Positions 12,461 through 23,160 of a stretch of 64,000 nt of DNA are shown piece by piece. Numbering within the stretch: position 1 is the stretch's first letter; every line of letters begins with the position of its first letter. Position numbers and translations under genes: made by a program. Under the pieces are notes generated by a model. The model worked only from the letters and a program-made list of their open reading frames with translations, made no database searches and was not told the origin of the DNA. The stretch is from contig NC_059504.1 of assembly GCF_914767665.1 (NCBI RefSeq), forward strand, positions 26,452,001 through 26,516,000, written 5' to 3'. This DNA is from Harmonia axyridis. Taxonomy: Eukaryota; Arthropoda; Insecta; Coleoptera; Coccinellidae.

Positions 12461-13714
12461 CCCTTCGTTAGGCGCGTGGATTACGATTGTAATCCACCAC
12501 TATCCCAACGCCGATATTTTCCTAATTTCATTGGTTATGTAGGCGCCGACCTCAGTAGCTGTCAATTACATCTCTTTCTAGCGATTCAGTATTCAGTAAG
12601 CGGTGGAAAAAATTGTTGCTGGAATTTAGGAGCGTCTAAACACGACTGGATTACCATTGTAATCCGCGCGCCTAACTGCGTTACGTTTGCTCGAAGTACT
12701 CGTGTTGTCAAAAATTTGGTAAGTATAGTTTTTTTTGCATTATTACGAATATTATCGAATGCATATGTATTCTTATATCATTATCTCATGACTATTGATG
12801 TTTCAGGAATATAATATGTCTGACCCTAAGAATAAATCCGTTATTTTAGTATCTTCAATGCACCATGATGATGCGATCGATCTGGAAACAGAAGATAAAA
12901 GAAAACCAGAAATAGTGACATTTTATAACCACACCAAAATTGGCGTCGAGTTAGTGGACCAACTATGCCAAAAATACAACGTTGCGAGAAATTCGCGACG
13001 TTGGCCAATGGTTGTTTTTTACAATCTGCTGAAAGTAGCTGGAATAAATGCCCTCTGCATTTACAAAGCGAACCATCCTACGGAAAAAAAAAGTAAGGAG
13101 TGATTCATTGAAAAATTTGCTTGGGAACTCATCAAGCCACAAATAGAGGCCAGGTCGAATATGACCTGCTTACCCATAGAACTCAGAAGACCCTACCATG
13201 TATATGTCCTAGAAGCCGTAACAAGTCAACAAGGAAAGTGTGCGTGAAATGCAAAAGGCACGCTTGCAAGCAACATGCAGTAGATATTTGCACTGAATGT
13301 TTGGATGGTTGAAGAAATCACCATAATAGTGTGAATTTTCCATGAATATGATAACTTCTATCGAATGTAGCAAATTGTATTCTTCATATTTGATTTGTCT
13401 TCTTTCAGAATATTTGTTTTTTTTTTTAGCTTTTCATAATTGTTTTTTGTTTGTTGTCCAAAATGTACAAGACGCAGATAAAACTATGAAAAACGTGATT
13501 CTTTTGCTTTCTTATTCAAACAGTGAGATTATTGAAAATTTTCATAAAAACTTTTTTTCATCATTGAAGCAGATACATCAACAAAACTGAATAACCAATT
13601 TAGCCAATGATTAAAGTCAGAGTATGTGATTTAATGACAAATCATTTTGGATTACGTTTGTAATCCACGCGCCTAAACGCGTTAGGAAATACCGCGCGCC
13701 TAACGAAGGGTTAA
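12457..13714. mobile_element. piggyBac-type transposon, internally deleted
   Basis: A 1,250-bp element (12461-13710) lies between two TTAA tetranucleotides (12457-12460 and 13711-13714), the obligatory piggyBac target. Its ends are perfect 16-bp inverted repeats CCCTTCGTTAGGCGCG. Sub-terminal blocks of the GGATTACxxxTGTAATCC type recur at both ends and near 12650. It interrupts the right arm of the older composite element, so it is younger. It contains only the C-terminal part of a transposase. Confidence 0.92.
12808..13312 (+). pseudogene. piggyBac transposase C-terminal fragment
   Basis: The first part (to about 13100) reads through KPEIVTFYNHTKIGVELVDQ and a downstream RRWPMVVFYNLLKVAGINA, matching the last third of piggyBac transposases, including the region of the final catalytic Asp. 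After a stop at 13101 and a frame change, 13121-13309 carries a cysteine-rich tail (CICPRSRNK, CVKCKRHACKQHAVDICTEC), the zinc-binding C-terminal domain that contacts the terminal repeats. The N-terminal domain and first catalytic aspartates are missing, and the sequence upstream to 12461 is non-coding. A tttcag just before the coding part could be a relic splice acceptor. It cannot encode an active enzyme. Confidence 0.88.
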
Positions 13715-13860
13715 AAAAGTGTGTATAATTCACCTCACAGTCCTGAAGCCAAGAAAATATTCCCCCAAATAACCATATATCCTAACAAGCTTCGTTATCG
13801 AGATACAGAGTGTTAAAAATTGAAAAAAGTTAGTAACTGTAGTATTATTACATTAATTGA

Positions 13861-14610
13861 TTCAATAGCCTTGATAATGTAATGTTTTGAATTAGGAAAG
13901 TGTCACCTGACAATATTATCCAGTGGCGTAGATATAGAGGTGCAATTATCTTTCTCTTATTGAAAATCTACACCACTGTCATTTTTTTGAAATAAATGTT
14001 TCATTTCAGAAATCAATAGGGCTTCATTAAAAAAAATATTCCAGAATGTTCTTCATAGAATGTACCATTTTCCAGAAAACCGAATATAAATCAAACACTA
14101 TTCACAAAAATCTACAAAAATTAATTTTTCATATTTTCCCATAAGTGACAAATGAAAGTACAAAAATTGGCGTAGTGCATTATAACGCTTTCAGACGGCA
14201 TTTATTGAACATTTCTGGAAGACACTCAGTAAAAAATGTTGTTGATTTTTTATTGTTTGAGTGTCTGATAAATTTTCTTTCTGAAATGTTCAATTAAATG
14301 CTATCTGAAAGCTTCATGATACAATACTTTTGTACCTACTTTCATTTATCGCTAAGAGAGAAATTTTATTTTCATAGATTTTTGTTGATAGTTTTCGCTT
14401 TGTATGTGATCATCTCGAAAATGGTACATTCTATGGAAACATTCGAAGAGACCTATTTTTTATTTCAGAAATAAAACAATTTTTTCTAAAGAAGACACTA
14501 GACAAGGCAATAAGAAAAGTATCATCGCACCCTTAGATCTACGCCACTGGATAATTTTGGAAGGGGATACTCACCTGATTCGAAAAATTACATTATCAAG
14601 ACTTCAATAC
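13861..14610. repeat. Large foldback (inverted repeat), ~750 bp
   Basis: The two halves are imperfect reverse complements about a centre near 14245. Matching pairs include the ends (CCTTGATAATGTAAT against ATTACATTATCAAG), CCAGTGGCGTAGAT at 13921 against ATCTACGCCACTGG near 14540, an ATAGAATGTACCATTTTC block against GAAAATGGTACATTCTAT, and GACACTCAG against TGAGTGTCT at the loop. The internal CAGTGGCGTA terminus resembles the hAT-type MITE at 6.3 kb, but here the pairing extends outside it. No coding sequence. It could be a foldback transposon or a MITE inserted next to an inverted copy. Confidence 0.85.
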
Positions 14611-14710
14611 TTACTCAAAAATCTAAACAAAAAATGACTTTAGAACTATAAGTAAAAAACTGATATTTTCTTCAAACTTTCACACAATGTATATTGAAGA
14701 CGAACCTTGT

Positions 14711-15987
14711 TGTAGTAAGTCGGAAATTTGGAATTTATTGAAATTATTGTAGAAAATCGAAAATTTGGAAATTATGGAAATTATTGAAATTATTAGAATT
14801 ATTATTCAGAACGATGGACGTTAAATTCAGAAGAGCGGTCGAGACTTATGTGTAAATCGATCTTATCTTAGGAGCTGGATATATTCTTTATCGATTATTG
14901 CTTTTCATTACTTATCGTCTCACTGCGTTGGTGAAATCAATATATTTTTTACGGATAAGACAAATAATAATAATCTTGACTTATCTGAGTTCGATACATG
15001 CGAAAAAACCGTCAGGGTCTTTCCCAGATGACGCAGCAAAAAGGTCTTAGGCGGAGTTGAAGTATGTTTCTTGCTGAGATCAACAGAAAAATTTAGTTTG
15101 AAGTAGAGGTAAGGACTCTTATTGAAAAAAGATGAAAAATGTTTTAACCAATGATCTAATTGACATGGTATCATGAGGAGTAGTTAGGGCGGTCTTAGAG
15201 AAGTATGATGTTAGGATATTTTGTGGAGGTCAAAAGAGTTAGTCAGTATCGCTTAGGGTCTCTTAGTAAGAACGGTTAAATTAGGTCAGAAGTAGAAAAC
15301 TAGGAATTTTTGGGATAAAGTTAGAATTTGTTTTTTTTTTAATCTCTTTGGAATAAATTAGGTCAGATCGGAGTTCGCGGATCGGGAGTGAAGTTTTATA
15401 TAAGAAATTACACGTTTTTCGAGTGAGCAGTTTGTGAAAAATTAAAACTAGGTTTAGGCAGGGCCTAAAATACTTACCTAGCATCGCGGGATAAGGGCAA
15501 GTCTTTTGGTTAATTAATTTCATTTTATTTGTTGATGTTTGAATGTTTTTTTTTCAATGAAAATAAGTATTTGAGTAGTCCTGATTCTCCCAAATTCAAA
15601 GTTGATATATTGTTTCGTTTGTTTGAATAACAGATTATTTGAGACATTTTTTTGTTTTATAAAATTTTGGCCGTTGAGTCAACATTTCAAGGGATATTGT
15701 AACTTTGGTTATTTTTTTTTATTTTTCTTTATTATATTTAGTTTTAAAATTAAAATCGATTTTCATTGACCCAATAAACTAATTCCTGTCCCTAGAGAAG
15801 GAAATTCAACTAACAAGACCTGTCCATTAAAGCGACAGGCCGGACTCACATAACTTCTTAGTGAATTCACATAATTATTAATTCTCCGAGACCTCTGGAA
15901 CGCCGCTCTTCCAGGGGTTAAAAGAACATCTCAACCGGAGATAAGTGAACGATTGGTCAACTTTCTCCGACCAACCCGTTCATGACA
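14711..15987 (+). repeat. 5' LTR
   Basis: 1,277 bp, TG...CA termini. Compared with the 3' LTR only a handful of differences were seen (for example near 14961, 15132, 15852 and 15962). An AATAAA string lies in the CCCAATAAACTAATTCC segment near 15770, a candidate polyadenylation signal. Confidence 0.95.
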
Positions 15988-15990
15988 ATT

Positions 15991-16008
15991 TGGTGACAGC
16001 TTAAGGGA
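15991..16008 (+). promoter_or_regulatory. Primer-binding site of LTR element
   Basis: TGGTGACAGCTTAAGGGA starts three bases after the LTR end. The TGG start and position fit a tRNA 3'-end primer site. The tRNA was not identified. Confidence 0.7.
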
Positions 16009-16657
16009 TAATTGTTGATTTTTGTTTTTGGGATTGGATATTTTCCGAAGAGTTATTCTTGGTAGTTTATGCGTGGAACTGTTGAATTGGGAGATTTTCG
16101 GATGATTAGACTTTGTCTCATTTATGTCATATATTTTGGAATTTGAATTGTTTTGAGCGTATTGTTGTTAAATGTGAAAACATATAATTTTGTTGAGGTA
16201 GAGGAGTGTGACAAATTTTGATTATTTTGGTATGTTATTTAGGTAGTTGGAGAACATCAGCTGTTGGGCCTGAATTATATTTAGTTGATTTTTTCGTTGG
16301 ACGTTCATTTTCTAAATCCACTAGAAGTAGAAGCGAATAAACAATTTTTTCATATTTAATCGACACATTTTTTTTATTATTGAAGTGATTTTTCTTCCAA
16401 AATTATTTTCAAGTAAGTTTTGGATTTTATTTTCTAATTTTCAAATTTGGAAAAGAGTTTCAAGTAAACATTAAAGTCAGATTTGTGCTAGTTTTGGAAT
16501 TTACAGTTTTCGGTGTTAAAAAGAAATTTTAGGGAATTTCAGGAAAAGGTCAGACAGTTGATCAACGTGGGATACCAAATATATAAGGGTGAAGGTAAAA
16601 TATTGTATTGGTTGTATCATTTTTATTATTTTTTTTGATATTCAAATTTAATTGAAA

Positions 16658-19222
16658 ATGTCGATTACACCTCCTCTACCTGGTACTATTAATAGCGCTC
16701 ATTCAGTTAATGCGCCAGGCGGAAATCCACCTGTGAATCCGGCAATAGTAAATATGCAACGTTATTCGCTTGGAATGATGTCGACTACCTTGGAAAATTT
16801 TTCAGGAAAAGAAGCTTTGAGATATTTTGATAAATTAGAACTAAGGGCAAAAATAGAAGGATGGAGTGAGGACGAAACCCTCACTCTATTGAAACTAAAA
16901 TTAGTAGGCGAAGCATACAGCTATTTTAAATCAGATGTTACTTTAAATTTATTGACTTATGCAGAATTAAAATTGAGACTAACTGAAAAATTTATGTCGC
17001 AAAAATTACCGGGGGAATGTCAGTGGAATTTGAGTAGATGTATACAAAGACAAGATGAGGATGTATCATCATTTTGTACCAGATTAAAAACTATTGGCGC
17101 AGAATTATTAACTGAAGATTTGATCGGAGCTACGAAAGAGGAAGAATTGGGTATAAGAAAGATAAATAGGAATTTGATTTTAAATCAGTTTAAAATGGGA
17201 CTTCGAAAAGATATTATGAAAGAGGTTGGTATGTTTTTGTTACTAGAAAAAAATTTGGATTTAGAGAAAGCGGAAGAATTGGTAAAATTACATGAAATGA
17301 AAAATAGAATTATTCAGGGATACAGGTCATTTAATTCAAAAATATCGGTAATTGAATGTGAAATAACTTGCCAATTATGCGAGAAGAAAGGACATATTGC
17401 GAAAAATTGTAGGAATACTGGATTAAGTGGTGGAAAAAGAGGACAAAAAGTTGAGAATATTTGTTTTTCGTGTGGTCAATCAGGTCATTTCGCAAGGGAA
17501 TGTAGGAATAATGCGAGAGCGATACATAAAACTCAAGGAATGCGAAATATCGATAATCAGCCGGGGCGCTGGGTAAAGGAATGTGCTAGGAACGATCGTG
17601 AGATAGAACCAGGCGGACGAAAGGATTTTGACATTGGGACGATACATATTGATAGAGATTTTTCACGAAAAATAAATTTGCCATTCGAAAAGACGAAAAA
17701 GACTATAGAGATGAGAAAGGAAGTTGAATCGTGTAATCAGGGAACAAGTAATATGGGATCATGGGGAAAATTTGAAGAGAATCGTGTAAATCGAGTTAGG
17801 TCGGAGAAACTAAGCGAGAAAGAGAAATTGCCGGTAAATACGTGTAATAAGGATGTCGATACTCAGAACGGATTGCGTTCTCCAAAAATGCGGCTACCTA
17901 GAAGAGAAATTAGGGAACGTACGGTCCTGGTTATTCCGGAAGTAAATTCGGCAGGAATGCATGACGTACCACATTTGATAAAATTAAGTATCAACGGAAA
18001 GATAGGTGTTTGTTTAATAGATACAGGAGCAGTAAAAAGAGGATTGATTTCAAGAGACGAGATCAATGAATACGGTGTTGACTGTGATTTAACTAGCGTA
18101 TCAGGTGATTATGTACGTACCTGGGGTACGGCGAATATTGCGGTGAGTCCAATAGGAGAAAAATTGAGGATAGATTGCACGGTCATATTAGTGGATGATG
18201 AAACATTAGGAAACGTTGATATAATACTAGGTAGGGATTTTCTTAAGGAAAATCAAGCGCATATTAAGTATGAACACGAACCATCGGTAATTATGTGGGG
18301 AAGAGAGTTTAAATTTCTGAATAAAGATTTGAATGAAGGTATATATACAGGGGATAGATATACAGAGGAGAAGAAAGAGGAAATACAAGTTAATCACTTC
18401 AGGGTTAGGCAGGTTAGTTTGGAAAAACAAGGTGAAAGAGAGAAATGGCAGGTAAAGACGGAGGTCGGTACTCAAACGGAAAATTACGAGGAGAAAAGAA
18501 ATTTGGCGATGAGAGATATAGGCATTCAATTGGAAAATATAGCGGAATTTGAAACAAAGGGTTTTTCAAAACGAGAAGAGATTAATCAATCAGATAGCGA
18601 TATTGAAGAAATAAGCGTTGACGAAACGATAGGGATGACAGAAAGAGATGAGAAAAAAATCCGTGGAAAAGGAAAAATTTCGAAGCAAAATATTACAAGT
18701 ACGAAATCTCGGGAATTAAATGAGCCAATAAAAAAGGTAAAATCTTATAGTGTTGAGAAATTTGACGAAAATACAGTGGTTCCTCAATTTGACGTAGGGG
18801 AATTAGTTTATTTGAAAAAAATGTCTGCGAAACAGGGTATATCAAAAAAGTTAATGGAACCTTGGATAGGACCTTGTAGGATCGTGGAATTGCTTGGTCC
18901 GATGACCTATAGAATTAGGAAATGTGAAGGTAGAGAGGAACAAGTCGTTCATGTAGATAGGTTAAAACCGTATACCGCGAGAAATCGAGAGTTTGGGATT
19001 GATATAGAAGAATCCGACGGTTCGGAGAAATTAGATACGGACGGTAGCGAGACTGAATCTGATGATGAACGGACTGAGATACGAAAATTTTCTCCGATGA
19101 GGATGATTATGAGGTTGAATCGAGCGCAATTTGAAAATGAGGAAATAGAGGAGGAAGAAATCCCTCTACGTAGATCGACTAGAGTACGTCGCCCACCGGA
19201 TCGATGGGGTTGGGACTACTAG
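16658..19222 (+). CDS. Gag-protease polyprotein fused to integrase C-terminal (GPY/F) module
   Basis: A single uninterrupted frame of 854 codons from the first ATG at 16658; two upstream in-frame codons are open but begin with TTG. The N-terminal third is a retrotransposon Gag-like helical region (FSGKEALRYFDKLELRA near residue 50). Two CCHC knuckles follow, residues 238-251 (CQLCEKKGHIAKNC) and 269-282 (CFSCGQSGHFAREC). A retropepsin-type protease has LIDTGA (DTG at 455-457) and IILGRDFL. A long charged linker ends in WIGPCRIVELLGPMTYRIR (from residue 736) and VHVDRLKPY, the GPY/F module found at the end of Ty3-type integrases. RT, RNase H and the integrase core are absent, yet the frame is kept. 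It would supply particles and processing but needs RT and integrase in trans. Proteolytic function is inferred from motifs only. Confidence 0.93.
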   Translation: MSITPPLPGTINSAHSVNAPGGNPPVNPAIVNMQRYSLGMMSTTLENFSGKEALRYFDKLELRAKIEGWSEDETLTLLKLKLVGEAYSYFKSDVTLNLLTYAELKLRLTEKFMSQKLPGECQWNLSRCIQRQDEDVSSFCTRLKTIGAELLTEDLIGATKEEELGIRKINRNLILNQFKMGLRKDIMKEVGMFLLLEKNLDLEKAEELVKLHEMKNRIIQGYRSFNSKISVIECEITCQLCEKKGHIAKNCRNTGLSGGKRGQKVENICFSCGQSGHFARECRNNARAIHKTQGMRNIDNQPGRWVKECARNDREIEPGGRKDFDIGTIHIDRDFSRKINLPFEKTKKTIEMRKEVESCNQGTSNMGSWGKFEENRVNRVRSEKLSEKEKLPVNTCNKDVDTQNGLRSPKMRLPRREIRERTVLVIPEVNSAGMHDVPHLIKLSINGKIGVCLIDTGAVKRGLISRDEINEYGVDCDLTSVSGDYVRTWGTANIAVSPIGEKLRIDCTVILVDDETLGNVDIILGRDFLKENQAHIKYEHEPSVIMWGREFKFLNKDLNEGIYTGDRYTEEKKEEIQVNHFRVRQVSLEKQGEREKWQVKTEVGTQTENYEEKRNLAMRDIGIQLENIAEFETKGFSKREEINQSDSDIEEISVDETIGMTERDEKKIRGKGKISKQNITSTKSRELNEPIKKVKSYSVEKFDENTVVPQFDVGELVYLKKMSAKQGISKKLMEPWIGPCRIVELLGPMTYRIRKCEGREEQVVHVDRLKPYTARNREFGIDIEESDGSEKLDTDGSETESDDERTEIRKFSPMRMIMRLNRAQFENEEIEEEEIPLRRSTRVRRPPDRWGWDY

Positions 19223-21879
19223 AGAACGGTACATACAGATAAATCCATTGTAATACCTATAGATTATTCATATTTTGGTAAATTTTCGACATTTTGGATA
19301 GGTAATGGAAATTTTGGTGATTTTTTTTATATAGGTTTGATGAATTATGGAAAATTTGTTTTTTTTTGAGATTTTTGATAATTGCGTAAAATGATTGATA
19401 ATTGATAATATTGGTAAAATTTGATTAATTTTATTTCAAATTAAGGAACTTGAGAAGTATAGCGAAGTGAAATCAGAATAAGTTTTTTTGGGATTTATGA
19501 TAGTTTGATTCTCGAAATAGTTGAATTATAGTTATAAAATTATTTAAGGAATCAATTTATGGAATCAAGACACTTAAGGAGTAATGATGATAGTTTTTTT
19601 TGAGTAGGTTTTGGAATTTCAATAAAAGTTTTGTATGAGGAAACATTAGTGGTATTTTTCATTTTAAGATTTTATTGAGATGATTCTGAATATGAATATT
19701 TTGAGTTTAGGAAAAAGTTGACTCCAGGAAAAATGAATAAGGACTTTTTTAGTTTTGACAGTGAAAGGCTTGAAAAGACAATGAAGTAGATAAATAGTTT
19801 GATTTTGAACACAAAGAAAGAGGGAGAATAGGCATTTCGGATTATAACTACAGTTTCAGTTTCTGGGAAACATTGTACTAAAATTATTCTAGAATTATGT
19901 GGAACTCAGGATATTTAGTAAGAACTAGTAGAAGTGAGGTATATAGAGAGTTGCCAATTTTACGTTGATTTATTTTGTTTTTGAATTCCATTTTTATAAA
20001 TAGTGAAGAGTTAATAAATTGTAGGTAAGGTGTAGTGTAGGCTGTTCGGGAGATAAGATAATTATTTTTTTGCAATTTTTGGATGATATTAAACCGAGTT
20101 TGCTTTCAATTTCGAAACTTTATCGGGTAACGTGGGACACAGGTCCCTCAGGGAATTGAGTCGACCCTGCCCAACGTGAGATTCTAGTGGCTCCTTCTTC
20201 CAAAGAAGTCACTACCGGATATAGGGTCCCCATTATGGGATATGGATGTCTCATTTTTTTTGTTGATGTTTTTTTTATTATTATGTTATGTTTCAGAAAA
20301 AAAAAGATAATTTGAGATAATATAAAGGAGACATTCAACCCAAGGGTTTGACAGTAAAATATATGGAATATTTTTTTTTTCTTTTTTTGTGGTAAATTTA
20401 ATGAACGTTTATGGTGGTTATGTTCATATAATTAGTTGGTTTGAGATTTTTTTTAATTTTTTTTTGATTGATTATGAAATTTTAAGGGATATAATGATAT
20501 CTAGTTAGAGCGAAATAATGCACAGATTATATTTTTTTTTGTAATATTTTATGAAAATTTGCGAATCGAAGAAGAAGTCTACAACGAAGGATGGAAGTAA
20601 CTTCAGGAATATGGATGGATCGAATCCGAGTTAACGGAATAACCTTACTTCCAATTATGTGTTAATGTCCAAACTGAAATGATATCATGACGTCGGACAA
20701 TATATATCAATGTTGATTATAAACATTACCTGAGAAGTGACGATCACCTTTTCGATAAACTGGTTAGAGAGTAAATCATTCAGTAGGCTGTAGATAAAGA
20801 GGAGTTTTAGAGTGATAGTTGAAGAAGAAGACGAGGAAGAAGATATGTTGACTAAAGAAGATTATGAAATGGAGGAAGAAGAAGATGGGATTACAATGGA
20901 ACTGAGGATAAAGAAGATGCTCAGAGAATCCTGAATCTTGAAACCAAGATGTAAATGGTAGAAATATGCTGAATGAGTAGCAGCATAGTAGATGTCGTTG
21001 GACGACGAGTATGTTTGATTTGGGAGAAATGGCTCCCTCACCGATAGTCGAGTATTCATGAATGGACTTCAATGGTATTCAACGTTGTATTTCGCATGAT
21101 TAAATATGGCCTTGGAATTATATGACCGACAGTCCTTATATGAAAGTTTGTATGGAAAAATAAAGCTAGCCAGTCTATGAAGTATAAGTCCTATGAGAGA
21201 AATGAATCGTCATCAAGCAGAAGAAGAGCAGATCACTGGAACCATGATGGACGTCGAAGTAAAAGGTTATTTCCGTGACGAAGATGAGATCCATGGAAGA
21301 AATGCAGTACCATTCCACCAGACAACCTAAGGAAGCAGTATTATGGAACCAGGAAGTGCCGCGATAGTGAAATTTTGAAATCCCGAAAAGTGAATAAACT
21401 CCATGCTGGAGTTAGTGAAGTGCATAAAAGAAAAATATGTTGAATTGATTTGATTGTTTTGATTTTTTTTTGTTTTATTACATATTAGGATTTGGATTTT
21501 ATCTTTTTCATTTTAATTGAGTAAATAATATTTGATATGAATTATTGAATAATGTCGGAAAACATACCACCATAGACTTTAAGATCTTAGGGTAGGTAGA
21601 GATGATATAGTTTCTCTTTAAGATTAGCTTCTGAAAAGTTTGGTTAATAGGTTATGTTATTATTTTGTATCTGGTAGTAAGCAGTTTGAAATTTGATAAT
21701 GATGAGTTTTAAGTTTGAGAATGAAATATTTTAAATTAGTTAGCCAGTCTAATTGTTGATATAGGATATATTTTTGATTTTGTGATAACGGGAGAGGAAG
21801 GACTACTTCGTTAATAAGGATTAAAGTAAGGGAAAAGTTATGGCATCCGATGCCACAACTTTTTCGGATGAGGGAGTGA
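19223..21879. other. Non-coding 3' region of LTR element with polypurine tract
   Basis: About 2.65 kb without a credible gene. A short acidic frame at 20818-20935 (many Glu and Asp) ends quickly and has no family motif; an env gene cannot be supported. A GC-richer block at 20115-20250 has local inverted repeats (for example CTTCTTCCAAAGAAG). A small palindrome TGGCATCCGATGCCA is at 21841-21855, and the purine-rich tract GATGAGGGAGTGA abuts the 3' LTR. Confidence 0.6.
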
Positions 21880-23156
21880 TGTAGTAAGTCGGAAATTTGG
21901 AATTTATTGAAATTATTGTAGAAAATCGAAAATTTGGAAATTATGGAAATTATTGAAATTATTAGAATTATTATTCAGAACGATGGACGTTAAATTCAGA
22001 AGAGCGGTCGAGACTTATGTGTAAATCGATCTTATCTTAGGAGCTGGATATATTCTTTATCGATTATTGCTTTTCATTACTTATCGTCTCACTGCGTTGG
22101 TGAAATCAATATATTTTTTACGGATAAGAAAAATAATAATAATCTTGACTTATCTGAGTTCGATACATGCGAAAAAACCGTCAGGGTCTTTCCCAGATGA
22201 CGCAGCAAAAAGGTCTTAGGCGGAGTTGAAGTATGTTTCTTGCTGAGATCAACAGAAAAATTTAGTTTGAAGTAGAGGTAAGGACTCTTATTGAAAAAAG
22301 ATGAAAAATGTTCTAACCAATGATCTAATTGACATGGTATCATGAGGAGTAGTTAGGGCGGTCTTAGAGAAGTATGATGTTAGGATATTTTGTGGAGGTC
22401 AAAAGAGTTAGTCAGTATCGCTTAGGGTCTCTTAGTAAGAACGGTTAAATTAGGTCAGAAGTAGAAAACTAGGAATTTTTGGGATAAAGTTAGAATTTGT
22501 TTTTTTTTTAATCTCTTTGGAATAAATTAGGTCAGATCGGAGTTCGCGGATCGGGAGTGAAGTTTTATATAAGAAATTACACGTTTTTCGAGTGAGCAGT
22601 TTGTGAAAAATTAAAACTAGGTTTAGGCAGGGCCTAAAATACTTACCTAGCATCGCGGGATAAGGGCAAGTCTTTTGGTTAATTAATTTCATTTTATTTG
22701 TTGATGTTTGAATGTTTTTTTTTCAATGAAAATAAGTATTTGAGTAGTCCTGATTCTCCCAAATTCAAAGTTGATATATTGTTTCGTTTGTTTGAATAAC
22801 AGATTATTTGAGACATTTTTTTGTTTTATAAAATTTTGGCCGTTGAGTCAACATTTCAAGGGATATTGTAACTTTGGTTATTTTTTTTTATTTTTCTTTA
22901 TTATATTTAGTTTTAAAATTAAAATCGATTTTCATTGACCCAATAAACTAATTCCTGTCCCTAGAGAAGGAAATTCAACTAACAAGACCTGTCCATTAAA
23001 GCGACAGGCCGGACTCACATAACATCTTAGTGAATTCACATAATTATTAATTCTCCGAGACCTCTGGAACGCCGCTCTTCCAGGGGTTAAAAGAACATCT
23101 CAACCGGAGATAAGTGAACGATTGGTCAACATTTTCTGACCAACCCGTTCATGACA
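21880..23156 (+). repeat. 3' LTR
   Basis: 1,277-bp partner of the LTR at 14711. Begins TGTAGTAAG directly after the purine-rich tract, ends CATGACA and is followed by the TTGT duplication. Confidence 0.95.
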
Positions 23157-23160
23157 TTGT

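Larger units (their letters stand above)
7460..13768. mobile_element. Composite element with ~320-bp inverted arms
   Basis: Left arm 7460-7785 reappears in reverse complement at 12195-12460 plus 13715-13768, the gap being a later piggyBac insertion. Between the arms lies a decayed APE-type non-LTR retrotransposon read on the plus strand: coiled-coil ORF1, endonuclease and reverse transcriptase. Each arm carries a hammerhead-like motif of the kind known from terminal repeats of Penelope-like elements. The enclosed RT is not obviously Penelope-type, because an APE endonuclease accompanies it. No clear target duplication was found outside the arms. It may be a Penelope-like terminal repeat pair in inverse orientation that acquired a LINE, or a foldback carrying a LINE. 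Confidence 0.65.
14707..23160 (+). mobile_element. Complete young LTR retrotransposon lacking RT and IN core
   Basis: Two near-identical LTRs of 1,277 bp (14711-15987 and 21880-23156) begin TGTAGTAAG and end CATGACA. They are bordered by a 4-bp target duplication TTGT (14707-14710, 23157-23160), as in Ty3-type elements. A primer-binding site follows the 5' LTR, and a purine-rich tract (GATGAGGGAGTGA) precedes the 3' LTR. The only gene is a fused Gag-protease-GPY/F frame at 16658-19222, so the element cannot replicate alone. The few differences between the LTRs indicate a recent insertion. Confidence 0.95.

Noticed and set aside
15281..15523. 80-codon minus-strand frame, repeated at 22450-22692
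   Set aside because: It lies in both LTR copies, so its conservation simply reflects LTR identity. No protein motif seen. The same applies to the frames at 14920 and 22089.
16652..16657. Two extra codons before the Gag ATG
   Set aside because: The open frame includes TTG AAA upstream, but the first ATG is at 16658, so the start was moved there.
18227..18529. Minus-strand frames across the Gag-protease gene
   Set aside because: Antisense shadows of a real plus-strand gene with clear motifs.
19223..21879. Possible env gene downstream of Gag-protease
   Set aside because: Only a short acidic frame near 20.8 kb; no signal peptide, transmembrane segment or furin-like site.
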